Shown here: positions 33,013 through 44,770 of the stretch, one piece after another
Layout of the letters: each line of letters begins with the position of its first letter
Numbering within the stretch: the stretch's first letter is position 1
Assembly (NCBI GenBank): GCA_023101725.1
Contig: JALJCO010012637.1
Coordinates: 868,001-932,000, forward strand
Direction: 5' to 3'
DNA from: Atherinomorus stipes
Lineage: Eukaryota > Chordata > Actinopteri > Atheriniformes > Atherinidae
DNA length: 64,000 bases
Notes under the pieces: model-generated
The model's database searches: none
The model's input: the letters and a program-made list of their open reading frames with translations, nothing else
What the model was told of the DNA's origin: nothing
Program-made: the position numbers and the translations under genes

Positions 33013-33585
33013 ACTGGAGGGAAGACAGTGTCGAGTATAACACCGTGTGTAGATCACAGCTCTGGCAGTCTTCTAATCCTCCTTGCGTTGTCTGCTGAGA
33101 CCCCCGGTGCACTCGCTGCTCACCAACAATTACAACATTAAACAGATCTCTCTCTTGCATGTGCACGCTCTCATGCACGTGCACGCACACATGCATACAT
33201 TTGCAAACCTACACACCTTTAGATCCTGTTGTCTTTTCTTTTCTTTCTTTGAATTTCTTTATGTTTGTGTGTGAGAGCTGCAGCCTGCTGGGAGTTACAT
33301 AAGTCACGCTGAGGGCCAATATGTCTCCAATCTGCCTCTCTGGAGTGAGGTGTGTGGGGGTGAAGACAGTTCCCGCCACACAGGTGGAACCAAGGCCACA
33401 GCAAGGGCAGAATGATGAACAGTGCACCACAGATGACCTTTTTTTTTTCTTTTTGGACAAGCTATCCCTAAATTTGTCAAATCTGTTTTGAAGAGAGCTT
33501 GGGTTCAGAACTTCATTTGAAGTAATTGACTTAATGGTAACTAAAACACCCAATGTTTTTTTCTTTTTTTTTATTGAATGGAGGG

Positions 33586-34053
33586 TAGGGCTGTACAATT
33601 CTGGGAAAAATGTGAATCACATTTTTTTTTTGTTTGTTTGTTTTTGCTTTTTTTTTTTTTTAATTGAGATCACGATTTTCTGGCACAATTTTTTTTTTTT
33701 TTTTATTTTATTGCACAAATAAACTTTAACAAAACAAACAAGACAGCCTATTCAAAAGGTAGTTTCAAATAAAGCATGTGTTTGCACAAGAGCTTTGTTG
33801 GAGCACCTCTTTGGTAGATGCATTGTAGCTCTCTACCATTGGTTAGGAGGTGGAGAGGCAACGGCAGTGCTGCATTTGAGGGCGCTTTAAAAAAATCCGT
33901 AAAGAATGGAAACCTTTATTTGTGATGCAGCTCGTGATTAGCTCATGATTAGCTCGTAATTTTAAATGCTTCAGAATCGTTGAGGGTAGAATGAGGTCAC
34001 ATGTATGTGGGAATTGAGATCGCGATTTTTTAACGATTAATTGTGCAGCCCTG
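33586..34053. mobile_element. hAT-like miniature element with near-perfect 8-bp target duplication
   Basis: The left end TAGGGCTGTACAATTCTGGG and the right end read in reverse (CAGGGCTGCACAATTAATCG then TTAAAAAATCGCGATC) are the termini of a common fish hAT-like family. ATGGAGGG (33578-33585) and ATGGAGGA (34054-34061) flank it, 7 of 8 matching. The interior includes three long T runs (33621-33705) and AGATCACGATTTTCTGGC, the internal echo of the terminus. There is no transposase. Confidence 0.75.
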
Positions 34054-36450
34054 ATGGAGGACAACCATCTCAGGCAAAGCTAGTGAGAGAGGGCAGCGTA
34101 GAACTGGAGTTAAGTTAAATATTTCAGTTATAGGGACTTTATTTTCAAGTCAGATGTCATACAAGCACACAAAGGAGTAAATAATATAAATTTTCACTTA
34201 CCTGATAATAGCAACCCCATAGGTTAACAGCAAAGCATCCTACTTTGGAAAATATCAGTCAGTATAAGGGTGTAAGTTTGATTTTTTTTTTTTTTTTGTC
34301 TTAAGTTGGACGACAGTGCAGCATTTGCCAATATAAATTTTGTCATTTTGATTTATGACCCAGCAGCCTATACATTGTCTGTGTCAGACAGGTGTTTTTC
34401 CCCCATTTTATATAAAAATGAACAATTGGAAATGGAATTTGGAATGAAAATTTCTTATTTCCTATACCCAAAATGGGAACCATTAAACATTTTCAGTTTG
34501 TTTCTCGAAACAAAAATGGAAAAACTGAATGACGAAGAACATTTGATTTCAGATTTTTCAAATGAACTCCGTTACATGAACCCAAAGTTAAATCTGCTCT
34601 AAGAAAGCTGTGTTGATGAGAAAGATAGATGGCAGACATCTTCATTGTCATTCCAAGTATGCGGCAGGTGCGCACGAGTGAAATTTTCATGTAAACAGCT
34701 CAGATGGCAACAAAGCACATTGAAGCACAACATTAACAGTTACATAAGTGTCTAAAAATGAACAGTAGGAATAATAATAATAATTGCAACAACATTTTTG
34801 CATTTTTGCATCATACTACATGTCCGTAGCTGGTTGATTCATCTGATCACCGTGATAAATGCAGACTTTGTTCAGTGTGTGCATTAAGGAAATTTATTTT
34901 ATGTGTCATTCATTTGTTTTGTGTGTGTTTGTGTGTGTGTGTTTCCACTTTTCTAGCTGAATTGATGGTTTGACTTGCCAGCAGTAACCAGTATCTGTGT
35001 GCTCTCAGCTTGTTTTAAAGATTAACCTCTTAATTCTAACATTTGTCATTGCACAGTTTTGTTCGGTTATTCTTTTCCTTTTTTTTTAAAGGACACAAAA
35101 AACTGCCTGAACAAGCACAGACCTATGACATCACATCCTGCTTTTACAGTCACTTCTATTCACATCAACAAAAAGTGAAATGTCATTTGACATTTTCATT
35201 CCTGTGTTCAGACATTTTGATATAAAAAAACTGTTCTTTTAACAAAAAATAGACTGTAAAATACCCATTTTTGTATATTGAGCTCTAAAACGTTCCCATA
35301 ATGTAAAAGAAAAGTTAAAGAATACATTTCTATTAGTAGACATGAAAGCAGGATACAGTGTAAACCTTATTCCTATTTAGGGTATGAAGGAAATAAGCTT
35401 TGGAGTTGCCTGTATTTCTGTTTTGACTGTCCCTGCTGTGGTCGCTTTGCATCGGTTACTTCACCAGAATACTGATGCAATTTTGGTGATTTTACAGACC
35501 TGCTGATGTTTGTTGCTCTGTATATTCACACTAAATGTAAACCAGTCCAGCTGTAGGAATCAGAGTCAGATAAAATCTGCCTTTCAGCCTTTTTGGCCAT
35601 CTAACTCATTCCTCTTTCTTTAATTTAATGTGCTTTGCGCTGCTTCTTATTCAACACTCCTGTGTTTTATTCCGTTCCTGCTGTGAGGATTTAACCAGCC
35701 ATGCTTGAGGTGTGCTTTCCCATGATTTAACATCATAGTTTGTGCACGATTGGGGATTAAATGGCATGTGTCTGCAGAAGTTTGAGTCACAAAAAAATAA
35801 TTAAAGCTCCTAACTGTGTCTTTTCAACAAATTAAACAACTTGTTCCCGCTCCGAGTCTCTCTGACAAGCCACCCCGCTGTGCTGTGTGGGCAGACCAAG
35901 TCAAACTCTCACATGCTTGCCATGTACCACCACAGGCTATGTAAGTGCTGAAACACACACACTCACTCACATTTTGTCTTTACGCACCATATCCAGGAGC
36001 GCTACAGTTTCTATTGAGGTGCAACTGTGAAATTAGCTGGAGCAAGTGCTGTGAATCCGATTGTGTGGGAGGGATAAGAGCAAAGTAAGACTCTGCTTTT
36101 CTTACATGCCACATTCTGGAAAACACTTGTTCTTAATCGCCGGCTTAAAACAACTGCAAACTTTTACATTTTTAATCATTCTCTCATTTGTTTTGTTCTG
36201 ACTCCTTGACTTTGCTTTACAGTTTTTACTTTGTCGTCATCAGCTCAGGGAGCCGTTACCATGACGCAGTGATGCTGATGCTGGCTCTTTTAATTGATGT
36301 TTAATGAATTTATTTGTAAAGCACTTTCCACAATTATAGAATCACAAATGGCTTCAGAGAACAGCACAAATGAAAATATATAAAATACAGAATTAAAGAT
36401 CGCAAAAGCACAAATAAACAGTAAAAGAGAAATAAAGTAATGGTGTTTGA
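34054..36450. other. Intron stretch without gene or recognised repeat
   Basis: AT-rich DNA with poly-T at 34280-34300 and a GTGTGT run near 34920-34942. Nothing recognisable on either strand; short frames such as 34306-34602 lack any domain. Confidence 0.4.
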
Positions 36451-36545
36451 TAGGGATGCAACAACACATGTATTCATATCGAACCGTTCAATACAGGTTT
36501 GTATCGGACTGTGACCACCATGTATCGTGAATATCGAACAATACA
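36451..36545 (+). mobile_element. hAT-like element fragment (TAGGGATGCAACA end)
   Basis: TAGGGATGCAACAACACATG, then TCATATCGAACCGTTCAATA and TGTATCGGACTGTGACC, is one end of a fish hAT-like family with GGTTCGATAC words. The opposite end was not found; the element may continue toward about 37090 but I see no matching terminus. Confidence 0.45.
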
Positions 36546-37149
36546 GAAATTTTATTTTATCAACTTGTCCTCTGACAATGAGCTCTGTGTTGAAAACTCA
36601 GGAGATCTGAGTTCGATTACACTCAGATTGGTGTTTGGAACTCTTTGGTTTTCCGTGTTGCCCTGATGGTGTGTTGTGGCGAAGCAAGGGTAAAAGGTGA
36701 AATTTGTTTGTGAAAAAGTTTGACCGGCTGAACCGTGGATTTTTGTTCGTTGCCTGTTTAAAAGCCACCTTTTGGTGCTTTTGAATTTAATAGAGATTTG
36801 AGGGAGAGGAAGAGATTCCACAGCACGTGCCAGCACCTAAAAAGAGAAGTTTCTATTAGTTTTGGGACCACAGTCCATTGTTTAGGGTTTGTGAGGTTCC
36901 TAACAAGGAGCTTGATCCTAGGGACGCACTGGATATGGAAGCACGCCGGCGTAGCAGTTTCATTTTGGGGCCATGTTCGGACGTGTGAAAATAGGTGAGT
37001 GGCGTGCGGCACGCAGCACAAATAGTACCTTATTTTCTGCACGGCGAATTGGGAAGGGGAGAAATTGAAAAAAGGTTAAACCTGATTTTTTTAGATCTAA
37101 TTACAGTGTATGTCAACCATGTACTCATCTTTATTGAAAGTGCAAGTGG

Positions 37150-37560
37150 CTATTCTGCTTGTAAATAGTATGAAAGCAGAACAGGGGATGTAGCCATTGT
37201 GGAATTATCAGCTATAGAAATACAGCAGAGAAGCAGGACTGCCTTCCAACTGTGCACGAGGACAGAAAGAGGGGCGGTGTCTACGAGAAAATCTGTGCGC
37301 TTCCGTAGTGTCCCTATAGCGTAGTTGTGCATGGCTCTAAAAGTTAGGGTCGTGATTTTAAAATGTATTCCAAAAGTCACTGGTAGCCAGTGGAGGGAGG
37401 CTAAAACAGGTGGAATATGGGAATTTTTGAGGGTCCCAGTTAAAAGCCTTGCACCAGAATTTGAATAAGAAAGGCGGTTCAGCTCCTTCTTGTGCAAGCA
37501 AAGCTAAAAGGTGTTACAGTAGCCCAGACGCAAAGATATAAAACTGTGAACAGCCTTCTT
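37150..37560 (-). pseudogene. LINE-derived fragment, minus strand
   Basis: The minus-strand frame at 37150-37497 reads NSHIPPVLASLHWLPVTFGI, then HFKITTLTFRAMHNYAIGTL. The I-PVLASLHWLPV-FRI-FKI--LT-KA pattern is characteristic of the C-terminal part of reverse transcriptases of fish LINEs. Similarity is lost after about 45 residues. The next stretch up to 37560 (CAGTAGCCCAGACGCAAAG on the plus strand) is in keeping with more of the same element. Clade not assigned. Confidence 0.55.
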
Positions 37561-37605
37561 CAGTTCACCATTGGTTTGGTTTTCTGACCGTCTCTTAGCT
37601 CATGT

Positions 37606-37690
37606 GGCACCAATGCTACGTTTCTCCTTCATTCTGATGCTCAGTTTAAACCTTATTAAGCCGTCTTGACCATGTCTAAGGCCTAAAAGC
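37606..37690 (-). pseudogene. Small Tc1-like fragment, minus strand
   Basis: The plus strand reads CTCCTTCATTCTGATGCTCA, then GTTTAAACCTTATTAAGCCG and TCTTGACCATGTCTAAGGCC. On the minus strand this gives RHGQDGLIRFKLSIRMKEK, matching the segment just before and at the start of the transposase whose larger relic is at 51398-52300 (KFKLSIRMRKKEDLS). Only about 85 bp remain, directly beside the composite element. Confidence 0.6.
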
Positions 37691-37789
37691 TTCGAGCTAA
37701 GATTGGCCGATTGGCTATTTGTTCTAACAAGTAATATTAAGTGGCACAATATAATTGGCCTCCTATAGATATTGGCCTTAAAGCTGAGT

Positions 37790-38358
37790 ATTGGACATTG
37801 GCCACCCCACCAATATTTAAACAATATTTAACCGATCAGCCCGCTGTTTCTAAACTCTAAAAAAAAAAAAATGCTTAGTCTTCTTTAAAAACTTCTTTTT
37901 TACAGACTTTAAAACTTCTACAGACTAGTGGTGGGAAATAATATCAATACACTGAAATATCATGATATTTTGATATATCGAAATTTAAAAAGTGGTATCG
38001 ATCTATTTTATTAACGTAATCTTGTGATATTTCATTGCTCTGTTACGAAATCTCATGATAATTCACAAAAATTGTGTGATTTTTTTATATGCTGATATCA
38101 AATTGACATGTAAAGACACAGTATCGATCTGTTTTACTAACAAAATCTCGCAAGTTTGTAACAGAACGATGGAATCTCGTGAGATTTTCTTAGTAAAATA
38201 GATCAATACCACCTTTTTAAATATCAATTTGATATCAGCATATGAAAATATTGAGATATTTCAGTGTATCAATTATTTTTCCCATCCCTATTTTCTGTTA
38301 CATGAGTTTTAAAATATCGGCATACCGGATATTGGCCAAAATTCCAATATCGTGCATC
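37790..38358 (-). mobile_element. Composite hAT-like element, copy 2 (host element, reverse orientation)
   Basis: Read in reverse, it begins near 38358 with GATGCACGATATTGGAATTT and TGGCCAATATCCGG. It carries an inserted palindromic element (37926-38290), then ACTTCTTTTTTACAGACTTT-type and AACCGATCAGCCCGCTG-type sequence on the plus strand. The same order is found in forward orientation at 59354-60045. Compared with that copy it lacks about 70 bases left of the insertion and has a poorly preserved outer end, so both limits are approximate. Confidence 0.65.
37926..38290. mobile_element. Palindromic inverted-repeat element, copy 2 (inside the composite)
   Basis: The left end TAGTGGTGGGAAATAATATC, then AATACACTGAAATATCATG, is inverted at the right as ATATTTCAGTGTATCAATTA then TTTTTCCCATCCCTA. 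Inside are further inverted arms: GGTATCGATCTATTTTATTA near the left pairs with AGTAAAATAGATCAATACC near the right. The element is thus a nested palindrome that could fold over nearly all of its 365 bases. No coding remnant. Confidence 0.75.
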
Positions 38359-38359
38359 A

Positions 38360-41300
38360 TTTATTAAATGTGTCATTATCTGGCTGGCTGCAAAATAAAT
38401 CAACCTTTGAAGTACAAACCTGAACCCAGTGGATGAAGGATTTGAGTTCCCCTCCAGCATTTAAATGAACCAGTAATCAGCTGCTACACAAACAAGATGC
38501 AGTCTGTTATTTTTTAACATTCTTTTCTTGCAGTTTATTCATGCATCTTTTATTTCTATTGCACTTAAAAAAAAATCTTTTGAACCACAAAGAAGTTGCG
38601 CGAATCTTGCTGTGAATATTATTTTTATTGTATCCCTAGCAAGTCATTCCTCTGGCTAACAAGCTGTTTGAGGGGAAGAAATGTGGAGAAAGCGAGGGAT
38701 TCAGTATTTTATTAAGAGAAGACAAGTCCTGCAGAAGAAGGTGCTGAGAGATGGAGCAAATGAGGGAGAAGAGAAAATGAAAAGCAGGTACGGATGCTCA
38801 GCCTTCTGCAGAAGCATTCAATCATTCATGGACTTACACCAGTGGTATCAATGGGTCCCTGTTAGTTAGACACACACAAACGTGCATGCACAGTGACTCA
38901 CAGATGTTCAACAAATAAAGCATGGCAGTGCATCGCCCCGTTTGTGATAAAACATTAAATTCATTCAAGATTAAGTGTTAGGTTTGACTTTTCCTTTTGT
39001 CCTCGGGAAAAATAAGCCCAGAGTGAGTTGGCAAAAGTAATAGTTTGAGCACTTGTTTTGCTCCCAGTGTGCATCTTGAATATGTGCCTGGGGACTGCAT
39101 CCTTTAGCGTAAACATCTGTTTTCTCCTGTTTTCATAAAGCCCGCAGCAAATACCATCTCGCTACACTGACAGAATATTTAATATGCTCAACACTTTGCC
39201 TGCCTGCTCCATTCATCTCCTGTAAGTTAACACGAATCACTTGCACCATTGTAATCCCTTACCTGATGAAAACATCATTATTCTGGAGCGGGGAATATTA
39301 TCCCTGGAATTACATTCAGTTACTCTCTGGTTTTCACAGCAAACACGGGAGTGGTCTTTTTATAGAGAAATTGTGCTCAATTCTTTGCCAGAGATAATCT
39401 CTTTTTAGTAACTGCGCTGGAGACGCCTACAGTCAGCACGGACACAATTTTCTGGCACCGTGGACATTATGAAGTGCTTTGCTGCAAAACGAGATATAAA
39501 CCCTTTGAAAGAGAGTGACAGCTTCCTTCACGGAATGATTGATGGTAGAAAATTAAAGCAAGCGGCAGAGCTTTATTCTGAACACTTTAATCCTGCGCTG
39601 ACAAAATGACTGACTAGACTGTTAGTGTTTTTGGGAGAATGGATGACAAACTCGGATTTTATTTTTCCATTTTGCAAAATTTACAAGGTCTTAAAAAATC
39701 TCTTAAAGTTGATGTGGAGGAAGTATATGCATTTGGCGCTGGCTGGTGTATGCAACGCCATAAATAGTAAATACTTTGCAGAAGTCTTTGTCATCACATC
39801 ACAAAGATAACTGCAGCTGACTCATTGTTCTGTAGCTGTTATACTATAACATTAAATTTTGTGCATGCTTGCATGTGTGTGGCAGTTCCAACAAACCCTC
39901 ATATATTAATGTTTCATGTGTATATATGAAACATGAAAATGCAATTTATATTTTCTTGTAAGTCAATTATTATCTTTTCCTTGTCTGAGGTGGGAATGTG
40001 CGTCAAAAATGATGTTTTTTCTACCTTTTCTTCTCACTATTTGGGGTTTAACTGGATCTCTTGCAAACATCATCTCACATTTGATCCACCAGCTTTTACT
40101 GATCCATAAACTAACAGCCTGTGTGTCTGAGAAGGAGGTCAGCATAACAGGAGCAGCAGGACTTGGACTTTAACTTTCTGGTAAAACTCAAAGCCTTGTC
40201 ACCTGCAAAAAAAATACTCTGCAGTTGTTGGGTGTATCAGTGATGGACAAAGAGCCGGATACAGGAAATTAATGGATCATTTTGTGGAAGTCAGAATGAT
40301 TTTCTCCTCAAATGTTCAGGAGAATTAGAAATAAACCAAACATTTCCAGCATAAAAGTTGAAGTGGAAGTGGTTGAGAAGGACTGCGGATATCTGGGGTT
40401 TTCCCTAGACGACAGACCAGAATGGAAATGCAACACAGAGGCTGAATACAAGAAGGTGCAGAGCAGAATTTATTTTTGAGAAACCTTGAGGGGCTTCAAT
40501 GTTTGCAGCAAGACCTTATATATCCTCTATAAGGATGTGTAGGGTGTGTGTGTAGTGTATAATGTACTGAGAGTGTTTGAATGAGAAACACTTTTCAAAA
40601 GTACTTGATATGATCTACAGTAGGTTAGGTTAAAAGGTGATATTTAAGTGTATTTTCATTAATTAACGATGCATTCAGCAACTTTTCTTTGCAAAGATTT
40701 TCAGACTGCAGCTTAATTCCTCATGTAAAACACTGACATACTGTACAGTGTATATTACTTAATCAACTTAAAACAACTAAAGTATTTTTGTATTCAAACA
40801 TATATAAATACTTGTAGAGCATCTAAATGTAAACTCCAAAATGCAGCGAGTCTGTTTAGGTTGGTTTTTCAAAAGAAACTGAAATGAGTTGAAAAGAAAA
40901 GATGTGTGGAGTGTAAGATATCATTAAATACACTGAATTTGCTTTAGTTTTTTGGTACCTTCAAGAAGTATTCACAGATTTTTTTTTGTCCAAATTTTCC
41001 GCATAAACTTGCATTTCAGATGATTGAATTTTGGGATATTATGTAGCAGACCTGCACATAAAAGCCTGAATCTGTGAATTTCAAAAAGATGTGGCATTAT
41101 TTTTTCACAAAAACAGAAATAAGACTGGAAAAGCTGAAAAGTATTGTATGCTTAGATATAATCTTAATCTTCTATGAAGTCAATGATTAGTTCAGTTTTT
41201 GTCTAGGTGATGTTTTCCTCAACAGGTTACCCAAAATGTCCAGTTTGTTTGACTAAGTGCGGTGTGAAAGCAAACTGGGACTGGCTGTATGTTGCAAAGC

Positions 41301-42009
41301 TCAATTTAAAGGTTGGATTTGGATTATGGACAAAGCAGCAACATCACATGTATCTTGGTTGTAGTTGCAACAGCATTAAAACAACTCCAGCACCTTGGTT
41401 GCCAGGCTCGCTGCCGATACGGTAAGAGAGTTTATAACTGACAGCTAACGTTAGCCATGTTAGCAAATGAGTTAGCTTACCGATCCGTGATAAAAGATGC
41501 CATTTCCGTATTTTGATGCTGAAAATGTTTATGTGGGTCCATCAAGTGTAGTCTTCACCTAAATTTACTCCAGGTTTGCTTTCCTCAGGTCACTCCTCTT
41601 CTGACACCGATAATATCTCCGGGGCTCTGAAGCAGCTGCTTGACTTGCCGACTCCACCGTTTTTTCCCAGTGCCAGCTGAGCTGTGCTGAACATACTGTT
41701 TCCACACAGAGATCGTATCTGGCAACCTGCAATGGGGCCTGCATTAGCTTGCAAATGTAAACATAATGGATTGTAAACCTGTTAAAATTGACTTTATATT
41801 CATTTTAGGCTAAATATAATTTTTAAGGAAATGCTGTACTTTAATTCTGATAAATCTGGGGGTTTTTATAAATAGTTTTAATAAAAATGTTCCATATTCA
41901 CCTTTAACTAAGTCTAGCGGACTTGCTTTGCAGAGGATTTGAAAATGATCTAAAACACCACATTTGTTGGAAGTTTACCTGAAGTGCTGAGGATGCGTTC
42001 CCAAAGTGA
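38360..42009. other. Intron stretch without gene; largest repeat-poor block
   Basis: No transposon terminus is seen. The part at about 39120-39610 is of mixed composition, without simple repeats, and could be conserved noncoding DNA. A small palindrome, ATGTTTCATGTGTATATATGAAACAT-like, lies at 39910-39940. At 41240-41280 a short CAGTTTGTTTGACTAAG / AAAGCAAACTGGG pair hints at an old repeat. Confidence 0.4.
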
Positions 42010-42052
42010 ATATGGTGGTGGCAGCATCATGCTGTGGGTGTGTTTATTTTAA
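42010..42052 (+). pseudogene. Short Tc1-type transposase fragment
   Basis: AATATGGTGGTGGCAGCATC then ATGCTGTGGGTGTGTTT encodes the GGGSIMLWV segment of Tc1-type transposases. Neighbouring motifs are not recognisable. It is about 200 bp before the TTAA element at 42256. Confidence 0.6.
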
Positions 42053-42255
42053 GCGGAGCCTGGTAAAATTGTAAACTTAAAGAAAAATGAAAGTGCTGCA
42101 TACAGTATTGACAAAATCTTGAGAACAATGTTTTTTTATTGTTTGTTTTTATCTTCCAGAGAATTTAGCACCCAAAGTTTATTCCTAAAATAAGTCAAAT
42201 GGTTTCCGGACCAACTTTTACAGCTCTACGCATTGCCTTGTCAAAGGCGCTTTAA

Positions 42256-42852
42256 AGGGATACTGTGTAACTTTTGGCCACTAGGGGCGCTAAACCTGTA
42301 ACTTCCCACAGGCAACACAACTGTTGCAAAATTAAACAGTTTCTATCGGTGTTTTGGAATCATGTTTGGAGACAACTTGATCAGCTGATAGCGAAGTCAT
42401 GACGCCATAAAGCAAAGCGCTCCAGATCACGATCCAATGAGAGATGCATCCACTCTGAGAAGGGTCTATCTGCGGCTCGCAAGACAGGGGCGTGTCATAG
42501 AGTGGGCGTGTCGTAGTGTGACATTACTCGACGACACGCCCACCAGGCCAATCCTGCTGTAGGGTAAAATCTAGCCCTACCCCTGACCCTTCCCTTCCCC
42601 TAAACCTAACCAGACCCACCCACAATGCGACACGCCCACTATCGGATACGCCCACTATAGGACACGCCCACTGGGTTGCAAGCCCCAGATAGATACACTT
42701 GTCCACTCCTGCAAAGTTAGAATGTCTGGATTTGAGGAGGGCAGCCCCCTCAGAGCACCGACATGCATCAAGTTCTGTGTATTCACCCCAGAAATCATCT
42801 ATTATTACCTACATTAGACTGATGTTTGGGTCAAAAGTTACATGGTGTACCT
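42256..42852. mobile_element. piggyBac-like element with internal CACGCCCAC repeats
   Basis: TTAA at 42252-42255 and 42853-42856 borders inverted ends: AGGGATACTGTGTAACTTTT then GGCC at left; reversed right end AGGTACACCATGTAACTTTT then GACC. The interior has GGGCGTGTCATAGAGTGGGC at 42488 onward and, inverted, several GACACGCCCAC/GATACGCCCAC units at 42533-42545 and 42627-42671. These make a secondary hairpin, possibly a nested insertion. There is no transposase frame. Confidence 0.7.
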
Positions 42853-42856
42853 TTAA

Positions 42857-44762
42857 AAATCTGTGGCATAACTTAGAATTAAACCCATTCACCTTAAACA
42901 AGCTGTAGTTTTGATGAGGAATTTGCAAAATATCTTAACAACTACATGTGACAGGCTAATAAGAACAAAGCACGAGGCTTGTGCATACGTTTCACCTTCA
43001 GAGTGGTAGGGATGCTGCATGGAGGAAAGTTTGGAAAACATGCATCAGAAAACCTGAAAAAGTACAACATGAAAGCTAAACATAATCCACATGACCCTCA
43101 TGAGCATTTCATTGGTCGCCATCCTTGTGAATATTTCTCTTTGCTTATTTATTTCTGTTAAGATGGATCACCAAGCGTTGGCTGTTACCTTTATTCCTTT
43201 CTCTTCATCATTTGTTCATTCGCATGAACTCGTTCCATTTTAATTGAGATGTCCATGTTAAGATGATATAAATATTACATTCATGTCCATCGGGCCCTAT
43301 TAATATGCTAAGGCCAGTTTAAATGTTTTAATATTCGTAGTGTAAATAATTGAAGTCGGGTTGACGGGCAGTGAAGTGTTTAGGCTCTGAAGTTCAGTCA
43401 CAGAAAGAATTTTAATCTTGCCTGTGCCGGTTGAAATGTGACATGATTTCCCATGATGCATCATTGCATGTGTTTGGCCCACTCTATCTGCTCCTGTGAC
43501 CTCTAAGTCACCATTTTTTAGCTTTCTTAATGGAGGACATAGAGGAGAAGCAGTGTTTGTGACAGGTGGTTTTTCTTATCTGAACCCCTCTCTGTCAGCC
43601 CACTTGCTTTTACACATGTTAGGTACATACACTCTGAAAATTATTCTGAAAGAATCCACATCTGATGTTCCATTGGACACGGATGCATCGGGAGCAGCTA
43701 CTGTGATAAAGTTGGCGTTTCAAGCGACTGAACTCAGCAATTTATAAGAAGCCGGTTGAACGCCTTTAGTGACAGACATCGTTGCCTGGATTTGCACACA
43801 CGCGGGCTGTGTGTTGTAAAGGAAGATGGATCGGAGCACAGATTGTAAGTGACATGTTAATTTCCGTCACTCACCGCCGAGGACTCGGCTATCAAAGTCG
43901 GGGAACGCGAGCCCCAGCCATCAAGGCATTCCTTCTCTTCTTCTGTTCTTTTCTCATTTATCCCTTTTTCTTCCCTTGTCTTCCTGTCACTGCGCGCTCC
44001 ATCACCGACTATGATCAAAGAGATGTTTAATTTATCTCTCTGCCACATCCCTGCAAACCCTCTGATTCCTAGAAGGCCGCTCTTCATACGGCCATAAGTA
44101 TGTTCTCATCCTACAGGTCAAACCACACGCTGACACACCAGAAAGAAGAATGATGAAGCTTCAACATCATGATGCTAAATTTAGAAATGTCCTTAAATCT
44201 ATCTGAGATGAAGAGGACCGGTGTTTCCTGTCAACCTTAATAGAATTTAGCAATCAAACTTTTATCTAGGTTAAGAGCTTTGAATCTTAAGAACTGACTT
44301 ATGAATCTTTAAGCTGAGTCTTAATGTTGGAGACAGCTTAGGGAGGAAAATGGTTTGTCCTGGCTGCTAACAAAAGTTCAACAGTTGTTCATGTGGCAGT
44401 ATTTTTATAATTACAAATGATGATTTAAATTGGTTGTTTTAGTCCTGTCTCTTCATTTTAATTGTATTAATCTGTTTTAGGTTTTAAAGATTTTTTTTTA
44501 TGCCAATCTACCATCTAAGGAATAAGAGATCAGCCAACCAAAATAATTTTAATCAAGTATTTTGGGGTTAATAAAGTGCTTTTTAATTTCATTTATTTTG
44601 ATGCCTTTACCTTGAAATCACGGAGCTGATTTCCACGTGATGATTTAATTTAGTTCATTATCTCTGGAAAACTTGCCTTTTGTTTGAACCTGACACCAGT
44701 GTTCTCAACTCCTCACTAAGAAAAGTAGCTATTGGCTGCCCTAGAATTTGCTAAATGACGCT
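42857..44762. other. Intron stretch without gene or recognised repeat
   Basis: No transposon terminus or domain is visible. The block at 43740-44100 is richer in GC and CpG (CTCACCGCCGAGGACTCGG, GGGGAACGCGAGCCCCAGC) than its surroundings and could be a small regulatory element; there is no gene start signal beside it. Confidence 0.35.
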
Positions 44763-44770
44763 AGATGATG

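Noticed and set aside
42275..42295. A second CTCF core at GGCCACTAGGGGCGCTAAA
   Set aside because: One G is missing from the core (AGGGGCGC instead of AGRKGGCR), and it lies in a transposon end.
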